This document shows positions 1 through 8,110 of a stretch of DNA of 64,000 nt, piece after piece. Below the pieces are notes generated by a model. That model was not told the DNA's origin, ran no database searches, and saw nothing but the letters and a program-made list of their open reading frames with translations. Source of the DNA: JBBPYC01 sp038200275 (GTDB taxonomy: Bacteria; Pseudomonadota; Gammaproteobacteria; Burkholderiales; Burkholderiaceae_C); the NCBI GenBank assembly GCA_038200275.1, contig JBBPYC010000002.1:62001-126000 (forward strand). The letters are read 5' to 3'. How positions within the stretch are numbered: position 1 is the first letter of the stretch; every line of letters begins with the position of its first letter. A program made the translations under genes and the position numbers.

Positions 1-1
1 A

Positions 2-595
2 ACGCCTTATGAAAGCTTTGTGGGTCGCACCGGCCGCGTGCCGACACGCAACAACCTGCACGATTTGTTCAATGGGCTGGTCTGGCTGGCATTTCCGCAA
101 ACGAAACGCTGGCTCAATCGCTGTCAAACAGCGGAAATTGCACGCGCTGGCGGCACCAGCGGACGCGCACGTGGGGCGCTGCGTGACGCGCTGACCGTGC
201 TGGATGAAAACGGTGCATTCCTGCAGGCGCCGGATGTACTGTGGCAGGCGCTGGCCGCACGGGATTGGGCCCGGCTGTTCATCGAGTTGCGGCCACTGTG
301 GCAACAGGCGCGGCTGGTTCCGTTCGGCCATGCACTGCTGGAAAAACTGGTGCAGCCACGCAAGTCAATTACGGCCCATGTGCTGCGTTTGCCGACGGTC
401 ATCGCACCCGGCACCGACGCGCTCGATACAGCGATGATGGCAAGTCTGTCGCCTCAGCGGCTGCTGAGCTGCCCAGCGTTCATGCCCCTGCCCGTACTTG
501 GCATACCCGGCTGGTGGCCAGAAAACGGTGCGGCCGAGTTTTATGATGATGTGTGCGTCTTCCGGCCGAGACGGCCGCCTACAGCAGCGCATTGA
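2..595 (+). CDS. DUF3025 family protein, 5' end outside window
   Basis: The open frame enters from the left edge already coding, reading PYESFVGRTGRVPTRNNLHD and then a stretch close to DLFNGLVWLAFPQTK, the most conserved part of the DUF3025 family as I recall it. The frame stays open to a TGA at 593-595, so about 197 C-terminal residues are present and the N-terminus is missing. The function of the family is unknown. It has no obvious signal peptide or membrane segment in the visible part and is probably cytoplasmic. It precedes htpX on the same strand with about 100 bp between them, enough for a separate promoter. The family assignment is from motif recognition only. Confidence 0.8.
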   Translation, partial: TPYESFVGRTGRVPTRNNLHDLFNGLVWLAFPQTKRWLNRCQTAEIARAGGTSGRARGALRDALTVLDENGAFLQAPDVLWQALAARDWARLFIELRPLWQQARLVPFGHALLEKLVQPRKSITAHVLRLPTVIAPGTDALDTAMMASLSPQRLLSCPAFMPLPVLGIPGWWPENGAAEFYDDVCVFRPRRPPTAAH

Positions 596-694
596 ATTTC
601 TTGGCGTTGTCCTCAATTTGAACGATCGTCACTTGGTTTATTGAAGCCGATCGGCACATTCTTTTTCTCCCAAGACTTTTGGAGCTCTCGACTC

Positions 695-1564
695 ATGAAG
701 CGGATTTTCTTGTTCTTGCTGACCAACGTGGCGGTCGTTGCGGTGCTGGGCGTGGTGGCCAGCCTGCTCGGCGTGAACCGCTATCTGGAGCCGAACGGAT
801 TGAACCTGGGCGCTCTGCTGGGCTTCGCACTTGTCATCGGCTTCGGCGGCGCGATCATTTCGTTGCTGATCAGCAAGCCGATGGCCAAGTGGACAGCCGG
901 TCTCCAAATGATCGATCAGCCAAGCAACGCCGATGAGCAGTGGATCGTCGACACCGTGCGTCAGTTTGCAAATCGCGCAGGCATTGGCATGCCCGAGGTT
1001 GGCATCTTCGAGGGGGCGCCGAATGCATTTGCCACCGGTGCATTTAAGAACTCTGCGTTGGTCGCGGTCTCGACCGGTTTACTGCAAGGCATGACGAGAG
1101 AAGAAGTCGAGGCGGTGATCGGCCATGAAGTGGCTCACATCGCCAATGGCGACATGGTTACGATGACGCTGATCCAAGGGGTGATGAACACGTTCGTGGT
1201 GTTCCTGTCGCGCGTGATTGGCTATGCGGTTGATGGGTTTCTGCGGCGTGACAGCAACAGCTCGGGTCCGGGCATCGGCTTCATGATCACCACGTTCGTG
1301 CTCGACATGCTGCTCGGTTTCGTTGCAGCCATGATCGTTGCCTGGTTCAGCCGTCACCGGGAATTCCGTGCCGATGCCGGCTCCGCCCAGTTAATGGGCG
1401 ACCGAAAGCCCATGATGCATGCGCTGGCGCGGCTGGGCGGGATGCAGCCGGGACAACTGCCACAGAGTGTGGAAGCGTTTGGCATCACCGGCAACATCGG
1501 AAAGTTGTTCGCAACTCACCCACCGCTCGAAGAGCGAATTGCTGCGTTGCAACAAGCTGCCTGA
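695..1564 (+). CDS. htpX: Protease HtpX (membrane zinc metalloprotease, M48)
   Basis: The product is 289 residues, the usual length for HtpX. It is an inner-membrane zinc endoprotease that, in Escherichia coli, helps remove misfolded membrane proteins together with FtsH. Two hydrophobic helices lie near the N-terminus (MKRIFLFLLTNVAVVAVLGV and the segment around residues 35-55), and two more lie in the middle. The HEXXH zinc site is HEVAH at about residues 144-148, and a downstream EFRADAGSA segment supplies the third ligand region typical of M48. An in-frame GTG/ATG further upstream at 641 would add 18 residues. The ATG at 695 is preferred because GGAG at 681-684 lies upstream and the family starts with MKRI. 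Confidence 0.95.
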   Translation: MKRIFLFLLTNVAVVAVLGVVASLLGVNRYLEPNGLNLGALLGFALVIGFGGAIISLLISKPMAKWTAGLQMIDQPSNADEQWIVDTVRQFANRAGIGMPEVGIFEGAPNAFATGAFKNSALVAVSTGLLQGMTREEVEAVIGHEVAHIANGDMVTMTLIQGVMNTFVVFLSRVIGYAVDGFLRRDSNSSGPGIGFMITTFVLDMLLGFVAAMIVAWFSRHREFRADAGSAQLMGDRKPMMHALARLGGMQPGQLPQSVEAFGITGNIGKLFATHPPLEERIAALQQAA

Positions 1565-1600
1565 TTCGCAAATAAACCGGTGGATAGTGACGGGACGCCC

Positions 1601-1628
1601 GACTGAACCGCCCCGGGGCGGTTCAGTC
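1601..1628. repeat. Perfect 28-bp palindrome downstream of htpX
   Basis: The two halves, GACTGAACCGCCCC and its exact reverse complement, meet without a spacer. It starts 37 bp after the htpX stop codon and lies exactly where similarity to the IS630 transposase remnant breaks off. There is no T tract, so a classical intrinsic terminator is not clear. It could be a REP-like element, a transcription-end hairpin or a rearrangement product. Confidence 0.85.
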
Positions 1629-2213
1629 CAGGCGACGAAGGCCTGGCCGTTGACGGAGCCATCCAAGACGCAGGGTGCGGCCAAGCCGTCGTTGCGCAGC
1701 GCGCACACAAACGTGATGGTGTGCCACTGGCCGCAGAGCTCTCGCCTCAGACAGCGCTCGCCCCGCGGGGCGCGGCCTCGCGCAGGCGTCATGTTGGTCG
1801 CAAGCCCAGGTCTCGTCGAGAAGGACCAGATGGCCCGCTTGCAGCGCGGCACGCTCGCTGGCGTGGAAGGTCTTTTTTAAAGCTGAGCGTCTTCCACATG
1901 GTGAAATGCCTACCCGCACGCCGTGCTCGCGCTGCACACAGTTGTACAACTGCGCCAGCGTCTGATCTGGCTCAACCGCAACCTGAGCGCCCAGCGCCGG
2001 CTCCAGCCCGGCCAGCCGCCGCGGCACGTGGCCGCACTGCAGGCCCGGGCGGTCTTCACCCAGCCGGCCGCCGCTTCGAGCGCGCTCGCGCTACGTACGA
2101 GTGGTCGACCGCAAAGCGCTCGGCGACCTTGCGAAATGATGCCTTCTGCGGCCAGCACCCGCATCAAGCAAGCCCTGCCCATACGATTGCCTTGGATGCC
2201 ATGCCATGACCGT
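1629..2213 (-). pseudogene. IS630-family transposase remnant, frameshifted
   Basis: Pieces of one transposase can be read on the minus strand in different frames. Near 2110-2160 the text resembles an N-terminal helix-turn-helix (KVAERFAVDHSYVARARSK). Then comes VEPDQTLAQLYNCVQREHGV, then KKTFHASE, then LVLLDETWA with the first aspartate of the DDE triad, and finally RALRGER-like and CVLDGSVNGQAFVAW. At least three frame changes are needed to join them. The second aspartate region and the final glutamate are missing, because the match stops at the palindrome at 1601-1628. The gene cannot encode a working transposase. No terminal inverted repeats or target duplication were found, so its original boundaries are unknown. 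Confidence 0.75.
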
Positions 2214-2330
2214 CTCCCCACGCTGTCCGTGAAACAAAGCCAGCTAGCTTGCCAGCACCGCCTGACTCTGCCAAGGTGGCACAGGCCAGAACGAAATGGC
2301 TCTAGGTAGCAGTGAACAGCCCTGGTCCGT

Positions 2331-2870
2331 TCAGCCCGCCGCTGCCGCAGTTGCTGACGGAGTCGCGCTGGACGCAGATGGGAGCGACTTGTCGAATTCG
2401 CAGTAAACCACGTTGGACTCGGGTGGGCGCCGCTGCTGTTGCCTGTGCCGCCACGCTGCCATCGCGCTGTATTCATCGGCATACAGAAGATGCCGTTCGA
2501 AGCACAGGCGCTGCTCGCTCGTGGCTTCCCAGACCACGGGCACGCTGCCCGTTCGGCCGTCCGGGTCCGCGCAATAAACGGTTTGCCCCTGGTGGGGCCA
2601 CCAGGTCAAGTGCGTGGTGAGCGCCATCAAGTGCGCGTCTGAGGATGCTGCCATGCTGGTTGCGATGTCAGCAGATGGCTTGATTCGAACCAGCAGCCCG
2701 TCGTCGTCCAGCAACGCTTGCAACGCTTGGGTTTGCGTTGTGAAGGACGCCCAGTTCATCCCGTCGAGACAGAACCATTGCAAATAATGGCCGTCGAGTA
2801 CCGCACGCATCAAATGCGCATGCGGAATGTGATCGCGTGATGGGGTCTGTGCGCTCATGGAAACGCTCAT
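2331..2870 (-). CDS. Hypothetical protein, 179 residues
   Basis: I do not recognise this protein. It is acidic to neutral, rich in alanine, leucine and glutamine, without a signal peptide or membrane helix. Tryptophan-rich stretches such as GHYLQWFCLDGMNWASF and LTWWPHQGQTVYCADPDG suggest a folded domain rather than a chance frame. The ATG at 2870 overlaps the stop of the preceding gene as TGATG, so the two are probably translated together. A TTG three bases upstream and an ATG at 2858 are alternative starts. The gene sits between an insertion-sequence remnant and a housekeeping block, consistent with an accessory origin. Confidence 0.55.
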   Translation of the reverse strand: MSVSMSAQTPSRDHIPHAHLMRAVLDGHYLQWFCLDGMNWASFTTQTQALQALLDDDGLLVRIKPSADIATSMAASSDAHLMALTTHLTWWPHQGQTVYCADPDGRTGSVPVVWEATSEQRLCFERHLLYADEYSAMAAWRHRQQQRRPPESNVVYCEFDKSLPSASSATPSATAAAAG

Positions 2871-3151
2871 CAAATGAATCGGGGCTTGCTGCTCGCCCAG
2901 CGTCGAACGCGTCGCTGGGCTTCCGCATCCGGATCGGTCTTTGGACCTGAAAGATCAGGCACTCCGAATGTAACCACGGTCCCTGACTGCCGCCAGTCTG
3001 ATGCGGCATGCCGCATCCACATGCGCTTGTGCAAGCGCTGGCACTGCCCTTGCGTGAACAAATGCGGATCGATGCCGGCGGCTTCATTTGGAATTGCTCC
3101 AGCCCCGTTGGCGCCGACGATGTTCTTGAACAGGTTGCGCTGGCCGCTCAC
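2870..3151 (-). CDS. Hypothetical protein, 93 residues, coupled to the next gene
   Basis: This short basic protein has a GTG start at 3151 and a stop that overlaps the ATG of the following gene by one base. It contains the segment DPHLFTQGQCQRLHKRMWMR followed by a WRQSGTVVTFGVPDL stretch, and no domain I can name. It has no signal peptide. Its reality rests mainly on the tight overlap with the downstream frame. A competing minus-strand frame at 2668-3087 overlaps both genes and looks less protein-like. Confidence 0.45.
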   Translation of the reverse strand: MSGQRNLFKNIVGANGAGAIPNEAAGIDPHLFTQGQCQRLHKRMWMRHAASDWRQSGTVVTFGVPDLSGPKTDPDAEAQRRVRRWASSKPRFI

Positions 3152-3270
3152 GATTTAAATCATTGGCGGGCTTGCGTTCGAACGGGACTGGAAGGATCGT
3201 GGTTCGGTATGCGCACCCGCGCGTTGACGTGGCGAATCTCCTCAGCGAGCCATCCAACAAATCACTATGT

Positions 3271-3295
3271 TTTTTATAGCTGAATACGCATTCAA
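3271..3295. repeat. Short dispersed repeat, copy 1
   Basis: The sequence TTTTTATAGCTGAATACGCA followed by TTCAA closely matches a second intergenic copy at 5120-5146, with about 20 of 23 positions shared around ATAGCTGAA-ACGC. Similar T-rich GATAGCTG units are, from memory, scattered in Comamonadaceae intergenic DNA. Function is unknown. Confidence 0.45.
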
Positions 3296-3371
3296 TACGT
3301 GCGCCCCGAGAACTTTTCGTTCAAAAATTGGGCTGCAGCGCGCCTCTCCTGTGCCACCCGCAACGCATTCC

Positions 3372-3863
3372 TCAAGCCACCGTAAACACCCCCGCCCCCA
3401 CCGCCAGCAGCCGCCCGTTCGCATCCAGAAACTCCATCCGCGTGTTCGCCAGCCGGCGCCCGAGGCGCAGCACGTTGCCGCGCAGCTCGAAGCGCGTGCC
3501 AATGCTCGGGCGCAGATAGTCGATGCGCAGGTCCACGGTGCCGATGCGCTCGAACTGTTCGAGCTGGGTCTGCGCGGATGCTTCGGCGTGGCGCGCCGCC
3601 AACGCGCCGAGCACGGCCAAGCCACCCATCGTGTCGAGCCCGGCACTGATCACACCACCGTGCAGCATGTCGCGCTTGAAATTGCCGATCAGCTCGGGCC
3701 GCATCTCGATGGTGGCGGCCACATGCTCAGGCGTGAGTTCGGTCAGCTGCAGACCCAGCAGCCGGTTGAATGCGATGCGCTGCTCGAAGATCTCGGTCGC
3801 GGCTGCGATGAATGCGGGCGAAAGCGCACCTGGGCTCTCGCTTGCAGGGGCTGAAGGCGTCAC
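3372..3863 (-). CDS. PaaI/YigI-type hotdog thioesterase
   Basis: This 163-residue protein probably hydrolyses acyl-CoA or aryl-CoA thioesters in the cytoplasm. It shows the hotdog-fold signature HGGVISAGLDTMGGLAV at about residues 84-100, followed by TVDLRIDYLRPS and an RRLANTRMEFLDANGRLLA strand region. This pattern is typical of the PaaI/YbgC-like thioesterases and closest to YigI by eye. The GTG start at 3863 overlaps the stop of rpe as GTGA, so it is probably translated from the rpe message. The physiological substrate cannot be told from sequence. Confidence 0.85.
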   Translation of the reverse strand: MTPSAPASESPGALSPAFIAAATEIFEQRIAFNRLLGLQLTELTPEHVAATIEMRPELIGNFKRDMLHGGVISAGLDTMGGLAVLGALAARHAEASAQTQLEQFERIGTVDLRIDYLRPSIGTRFELRGNVLRLGRRLANTRMEFLDANGRLLAVGAGVFTVA

Positions 3864-4612
3864 GATGCAAGCCCTTGCGGTGCCAACGCCCCGCGCATCG
3901 AGTCGATCACCGTTTGGTAATCGGGCTGCCCAAAGATTGCACTTCCGGCCACGAACGTGTCGGCACCGGCTGCGGCCACGCGCGCGATGTTGCTCGGCTT
4001 GATGCCGCCATCGACTTCGAGCCGAATGTCGCGGCCGCTTGCATCAATGCGCTTCCTCGCCGCTTCGATCTTGCGCAGCGCCGAATTGATGAAGCCCTGG
4101 CCGCCAAAGCCCGGGTTCACGCTCATGATCAGGATCAGGTCGATGTCGTCGATCAGCCAGTCGAGCACGTCGAGGCTTGCGGCCGGGTTGAACACGAGGC
4201 CGGCCTTGCAACCCGCTGCGCGAATCGCCTGCACCGAGCGGTGCGCATGCGGTGTGGCGTCTGCGTGAAAGCTGATGAAGTCGGCGCCGGCTTTGGCAAA
4301 CGCGGTCGCCAGCGCATCGACCGGCTGCACCATCAGGTGCACATCGACCGGCACGGGCGTGCCGTCTCGGCGCACCGCGTGGGGCTTTAGCGCCTTGCAC
4401 ACCATCGGGCCGAAGGTCAGGTTCGGTACGTAATGGTTGTCCATCACGTCGAAGTGAATCCAGTCGGCGCCGGCATCGATCACCGCATGCACTTCGTCGC
4501 CGAGCCGCGCGAAGTCGGCCGACAAAATGGACGCTGCAATGCGGTGCGGGCCGGACGGCGCCCCGGCAGCGGTTGGCATGGAGGGCGAAGTGGGTTCGGC
4601 GGCAGGTTTCAT
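3860..4612 (-). CDS. rpe: Ribulose-phosphate 3-epimerase
   Basis: The enzyme interconverts D-ribulose 5-phosphate and D-xylulose 5-phosphate in the pentose phosphate pathway and Calvin cycle. The TIM-barrel markers are all visible: IAASILSADFARLG, WIHFDVMDNHYVPNLTFGP, VDVHLMVQ, ISFHADA, ILIMSVNPGFGGQ, the LEVDGGIK phosphate region and VAGSAIFG. Metal and catalytic positions (H and D of HFDVMD, H of HLMV, D of EVDGG) are intact. At 250 residues it is slightly longer than usual because of an N-terminal extension. A second ATG at 4579 would remove 11 residues. It diverges from apaG with only 34 bp between the annotated starts. Confidence 0.95.
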   Translation of the reverse strand: MKPAAEPTSPSMPTAAGAPSGPHRIAASILSADFARLGDEVHAVIDAGADWIHFDVMDNHYVPNLTFGPMVCKALKPHAVRRDGTPVPVDVHLMVQPVDALATAFAKAGADFISFHADATPHAHRSVQAIRAAGCKAGLVFNPAASLDVLDWLIDDIDLILIMSVNPGFGGQGFINSALRKIEAARKRIDASGRDIRLEVDGGIKPSNIARVAAAGADTFVAGSAIFGQPDYQTVIDSMRGALAPQGLAS

Positions 4613-4646
4613 GGCGCTGCATTCTCGCAGTTACCATTCGATTCCT

Positions 4647-5048
4647 ATGCCCACCACCGCCACCCCCCGCTATCAGTTCACGGTCGATGTCGAGCCGGAA
4701 TATTTGCCCGACCAGTCGGCGCCGCACGAGCAACGTTACGGCTTCGCCTACACCATCACCGTAACCAACAGCGGCCACGTGAGCGCGCAGCTGATCTCGC
4801 GCCATTGGGTGATCAGCGACGGCAACGGGCAGGTCGATGAGGTCAAAGGACTCGGCGTGGTGGGCCAGCAGCCATTGCTGAAACCCGGCGAGGCGTTTCA
4901 GTACACCAGCGGCTGCCGGCTGCGTACATCGAGCGGCTCGATGCGCGGCACCTACTTCTGCGTGGCGGAGGACGGAGAGCGATTCGAGGCCGAGATTCCG
5001 GCGTTCATCCTCGATGCGGGGACGAGTGGTCCGCGCGTGCTCCACTGA
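4647..5048 (+). CDS. apaG: ApaG protein (Co2+/Mg2+ efflux-associated)
   Basis: The product is 133 residues with the ApaG immunoglobulin-like fold. Marker segments are RYGFAYTITVTNSG, ISRHWVISDGNGQVDEVKGLGVVGQQP, LKPGEAFQYTSGC and MRGTYFCVAEDGERFEAEIPAF. ApaG is linked to cobalt and magnesium tolerance in enterobacteria, but its biochemical role is not settled. The open frame extends upstream to 4527, over rpe. The ATG at 4647 is chosen because homology begins just after it. The divergent apaG/rpe arrangement is common in betaproteobacteria. Confidence 0.93.
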   Translation: MPTTATPRYQFTVDVEPEYLPDQSAPHEQRYGFAYTITVTNSGHVSAQLISRHWVISDGNGQVDEVKGLGVVGQQPLLKPGEAFQYTSGCRLRTSSGSMRGTYFCVAEDGERFEAEIPAFILDAGTSGPRVLH

Positions 5049-5118
5049 CACGGCCTGCGCTTTGGCAGGCGCCCAAATCGGCATCCGACGCCTCCACGCA
5101 GCACACTCGATTTGCTGC

Positions 5119-5147
5119 GTTTTTGATAGCTGAAGACGCTTTTGGCG
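5119..5147. repeat. Short dispersed repeat, copy 2
   Basis: GTTTTTGATAGCTGAAGACG followed by CTTTTGG matches the copy at 3271-3295. It lies in the 191-bp gap between convergent genes (apaG and the AAA ATPase). The rest of this gap holds only a 6-bp stem GCCTGC/GCAGGC at 5053-5070. Confidence 0.45.
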
Positions 5148-5239
5148 TTTGCGCTGACGAGCTTTCTGGCACCGAAACGCCTGGCGTTACGCCAAATGCC
5201 TGGACGCAACCCCACCGCGGATATCAAGACACGGCGTCG

Positions 5240-7594
5240 CTACTGCACGAACCCCATTCCGCGCGCCTCCCGCACTTCCGGCTTGATCCGGTGCTCGGCT
5301 TCGAGCTGCGCCAGGAAGTCGTCTTCACCGAACGCTTCGCCGAGGATGTCGATCTGCCGCTTCACGGCCGCGAAGTCCCCAGGGCACAACTGGTCGAGCC
5401 GTGCAAGTCGACTGCGGGCATCGGTGGTCAAGCAATCGGCCGCACCGGCCAGCGCCTCGGTAACGAACATGCGCTCACGCTGCTCACCCGTCAGCGGCTT
5501 GAAGCGAATCTTGAACGTGAAGCGCCGCAGCGCCGCCTGATCGATTCGGTCGAACAGGTTCGTGGTGCAGACGAACACGCCGCGAAAGCGCTCCATGCCT
5601 TGCAGCATTTCGTTGACTTCCGTGACTTCGTAAGACCGCTGCGCATTGCGCCGGTCCTGCAGAAAACTGTCGGCTTCATCCAGCAGCAGCACCGCGCTCT
5701 CGGCCTCGGCTTGCCGGAACATGGCGGCCATGTTCTGTTCGGTATCCCCGACGTATTTGCTCAGCAGATCGCTCGCCTGCTTGACGATCAGCGGCTTGGC
5801 CAGCGTGCGTGCAATGTGTTCGGCCAGCGCGGTCTTGCCGGTGCCGGGCGCGCCGTAGCAGCACAAGGTGCCATGGCCGCGGGTCTTCAGTGCCTGCACG
5901 ATGCGCGGCAGCTCGAAACGCGATTCGACGTTGAGCATCTGCAGATCCCAGGTCGTGACCTGTGGGCGGAATGCGGCAGTGCCGGCCTTGTTGCCGAGCG
6001 CGGCATCGGCGTTTTTCAGCTGCCGTTCGATCAGCGCTTCGACTGGGCTCGCCGCACTCGGTTCCGCCGCTGCGGTCTCGATGCCTGCCAGCCCTGCAAA
6101 GCGCACCGCGGTCTGAATCTGCGCGGGCGTCAGCCCCTTGCGTTCGCTCAGGCGCGCCACGAACGCATCGCTGATCGCAACGCTGCCCAGCGCCCGCCGC
6201 ACCAACTGCTCGCGTGCGCCGGGCGGTGGCGAGTTCAGCTCCAGGTGATAAGCAAAGCGGCGGCGAAACGCCGGATCGATCTGCTCGATCCGGTTCGTCA
6301 CCCAAAGCGTCGGCACCGCGTTGTTCTCCAGGATCTGGTTCACCCACGCCTTGCCGTTGACCGACGCGCCGGCCGCGCCGCTGCCGCTGAACGCCTGCTG
6401 CTCTTGGCGCGCGAGCAGGCTGTGCGCGTCCATGCTGATCGGCGGGAACACGTCTTCCACTTCATCGAACAGCAGCGCCGCCTGCGGCGCACCCTGCAGA
6501 AAGACCTGCGCGATCTGCAGCGAGCGGTAACGGTCGCGGCCTGAGAGCGAATTGCCATCGCGGTCTGCGTACTCGACTTCGAATAGTTGCAGCCCAGCCG
6601 TCTGTGCGATCACCTTGGCGAGTTCGGTCTTGCCAGTGCCGGGCGGCCCATACATCAGCACGTTGACGCCGCGCGCCTTGCTCTGTACGGCCGCCTTCAG
6701 CAGCGCAGTCAATACCTGTACGTCGTCTTCGATGAACGAGAAGTCGGCTCGGGTCAGCGCAGTGACGCCAGCCGGGCGCGTGAAGACCGCCATCAATTCG
6801 TTGCTGTCGCGGTATTCGCGCATCAACACCGGCGGCAGCTTGTCGCTGACTTTCATCAGATCGGCCAAGTCGGTGATGCTGTGCTCGGAGATCAGGTTCT
6901 CCACCAAGCCGATGCGCTCGAGCCGGGAGCCCGCACGCAACGCATCGCCGACTTCGTTGGCGGGCACGCCCGCAAGTTCACCGATGGCTGCATAGGCTTC
7001 GGGTGCGTTGTTGACCTTGAACTCGACCAGCATGCTGCGCAGATCGCGCTGGTAGCGCGCCAGCGTGCCGTACAGCAGCAGCGCGCGCTCAGCGCGGTTC
7101 AGTTGCAGCAACCCGGCGAGTGCGTCGATGTTCTTTTCGACCAGCGTGCTCTGCTTTTTGAGCGTGCGGTTCAACCACTGGCCGGTTGCAGCCAGCAGCG
7201 CGAGCAGGTCCTTCGGTGCGTCTTTGGCGTATTCGTCGAGGTAGAAAAACAGCGTGCCCTCTTCATACGGCCCACGCCAGATGCCGTGTCGGTCGAGAAA
7301 CGCGCGTGCGCCCAAGTCTTCGTGATCGGTCCAGAACGCGTTGTCCTTGCAGCGCCGAGCCAGATACGCACGCAGCCGCGCAAGCACCGGCTGCGGCCAG
7401 ACCAGATGGCGCCCCGCGAGCGACAGCAGACCGTTCAAGTCGCGCCGCACATTGAACTTGCCACCTTGTGCAGCCGCCAGCGTCAGCACCAGGTGCGAAC
7501 ACATCAGGTCCAGCACCGGCGCGGTTGCCAGTCCGGGCGACGGCAGCAGGGAATCATCGGGCGATGTCGCAGGGGCGGCCGGGCGCGTGGTCAT
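5240..7594 (-). CDS. Tandem AAA ATPase
   Basis: This 784-residue protein carries two AAA modules. The first Walker A is GPPGTGKT at about residues 316-323, with Walker B LLFDEVEDVF and a sensor-like TLWVTNRIEQIDPAFRRRF. The second Walker A is GAPGTGKT at about 581-588, with LLLDEADSFL and an FVCTTNLFDRIDQAALRRF segment, so both modules look catalytically intact. The first 300 residues are a mostly helical region without a known motif. The layout recalls two-domain CDC48/VAT-like ATPases, but the N-terminal domain differs, and partner and substrate are unknown. ATG 7594 is preferred over an upstream GTG at 7642 because GGAG lies about 10 bp before it. Confidence 0.85.
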   Translation of the reverse strand: MTTRPAAPATSPDDSLLPSPGLATAPVLDLMCSHLVLTLAAAQGGKFNVRRDLNGLLSLAGRHLVWPQPVLARLRAYLARRCKDNAFWTDHEDLGARAFLDRHGIWRGPYEEGTLFFYLDEYAKDAPKDLLALLAATGQWLNRTLKKQSTLVEKNIDALAGLLQLNRAERALLLYGTLARYQRDLRSMLVEFKVNNAPEAYAAIGELAGVPANEVGDALRAGSRLERIGLVENLISEHSITDLADLMKVSDKLPPVLMREYRDSNELMAVFTRPAGVTALTRADFSFIEDDVQVLTALLKAAVQSKARGVNVLMYGPPGTGKTELAKVIAQTAGLQLFEVEYADRDGNSLSGRDRYRSLQIAQVFLQGAPQAALLFDEVEDVFPPISMDAHSLLARQEQQAFSGSGAAGASVNGKAWVNQILENNAVPTLWVTNRIEQIDPAFRRRFAYHLELNSPPPGAREQLVRRALGSVAISDAFVARLSERKGLTPAQIQTAVRFAGLAGIETAAAEPSAASPVEALIERQLKNADAALGNKAGTAAFRPQVTTWDLQMLNVESRFELPRIVQALKTRGHGTLCCYGAPGTGKTALAEHIARTLAKPLIVKQASDLLSKYVGDTEQNMAAMFRQAEAESAVLLLDEADSFLQDRRNAQRSYEVTEVNEMLQGMERFRGVFVCTTNLFDRIDQAALRRFTFKIRFKPLTGEQRERMFVTEALAGAADCLTTDARSRLARLDQLCPGDFAAVKRQIDILGEAFGEDDFLAQLEAEHRIKPEVREARGMGFVQ

Positions 7595-7727
7595 TGGGCA
7601 AAGCTCCAGGTAAGCAGGCGTGGCAGACCTTAACGCAACCAACCGCCTGGAGGAATACCCCTGCGCAGGCGACTGCCTGCGATGCTAAAAAAAGGACTGC
7701 TCCTTGCTTCAATGACACACATACACC

Positions 7728-8027
7728 ATGCCCTATCACATCGAGACCTTCGACAAGCCCGACCACGCCACGATGCGCAAAGACTTGCGCGACGTGCACC
7801 TTGCCTATCTGAACGAGCACATGGCGCTGCTGCTGGCGTGCGGCGCCAAGCTCGACGACGCGGGCGAGTCGGCCGGCGGCGGCATCTACATCGTCGACGT
7901 TGAGCAACGCAGCGAAGCCGAGGCGTTCATCGAAGCCGACCCGTACCATCAGCACGGGCTGTTTCGCGAAGTGCGCATCACGCGCTGGCGCAAGGCGTTT
8001 CTGGACGGCCGCTCGTTTCTCGTCTGA
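7728..8027 (+). CDS. YciI-like domain protein
   Basis: This 99-residue single-domain protein belongs to the YciI/DGPF-related ferredoxin-like fold. It shows RDVHLAYLNEHMALLLACGAK, then GGGIYIVDV and EAEAFIEADPYHQHGLF, where the conserved D-P-(Y/F) and preceding histidines of the family lie. The biochemical role of most YciI proteins is undefined. The first ATG fits the family start. It stands alone between a divergent ATPase gene and a convergent DUF2254 gene. Confidence 0.85.
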   Translation: MPYHIETFDKPDHATMRKDLRDVHLAYLNEHMALLLACGAKLDDAGESAGGGIYIVDVEQRSEAEAFIEADPYHQHGLFREVRITRWRKAFLDGRSFLV

Positions 8028-8031
8028 CAAG

Positions 8032-8064
8032 GCCTGCGTCGAAGCGGCCGCGTGCGACGCAGGC
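8032..8064. terminator. Hairpin between convergent genes
   Basis: A perfect 10-bp stem, GCCTGCGTCG with CGACGCAGGC and a 13-nt loop, starts 5 bp after the YciI gene. The convergent DUF2254 gene ends at 8111. A short T run occurs only at 8077-8080, so it may serve as a weak or bidirectional transcription end. Confidence 0.5.
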
Positions 8065-8110
8065 AGGCCGCAATCGGTTTTAGGGATTGATCGCCCCAGG
8101 CCCGGACGCC

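Noticed and set aside
2668..3087. Minus-strand open frame of 139 codons
   Set aside because: It overlaps both coupled unknown genes, has poor protein-like composition, and lacks a start site with a ribosome signal.
5053..5070. 6-bp hairpin after apaG considered as a terminator
   Set aside because: The stem GCCTGC/GCAGGC is short and no T tract follows, so it is mentioned only as gap content.
5123..6544. 473-codon plus-strand frame opposite the AAA ATPase
   Set aside because: The antisense of a strongly supported two-domain ATPase. It has no motif and its histidine/arginine-rich text is typical of a shadow frame.
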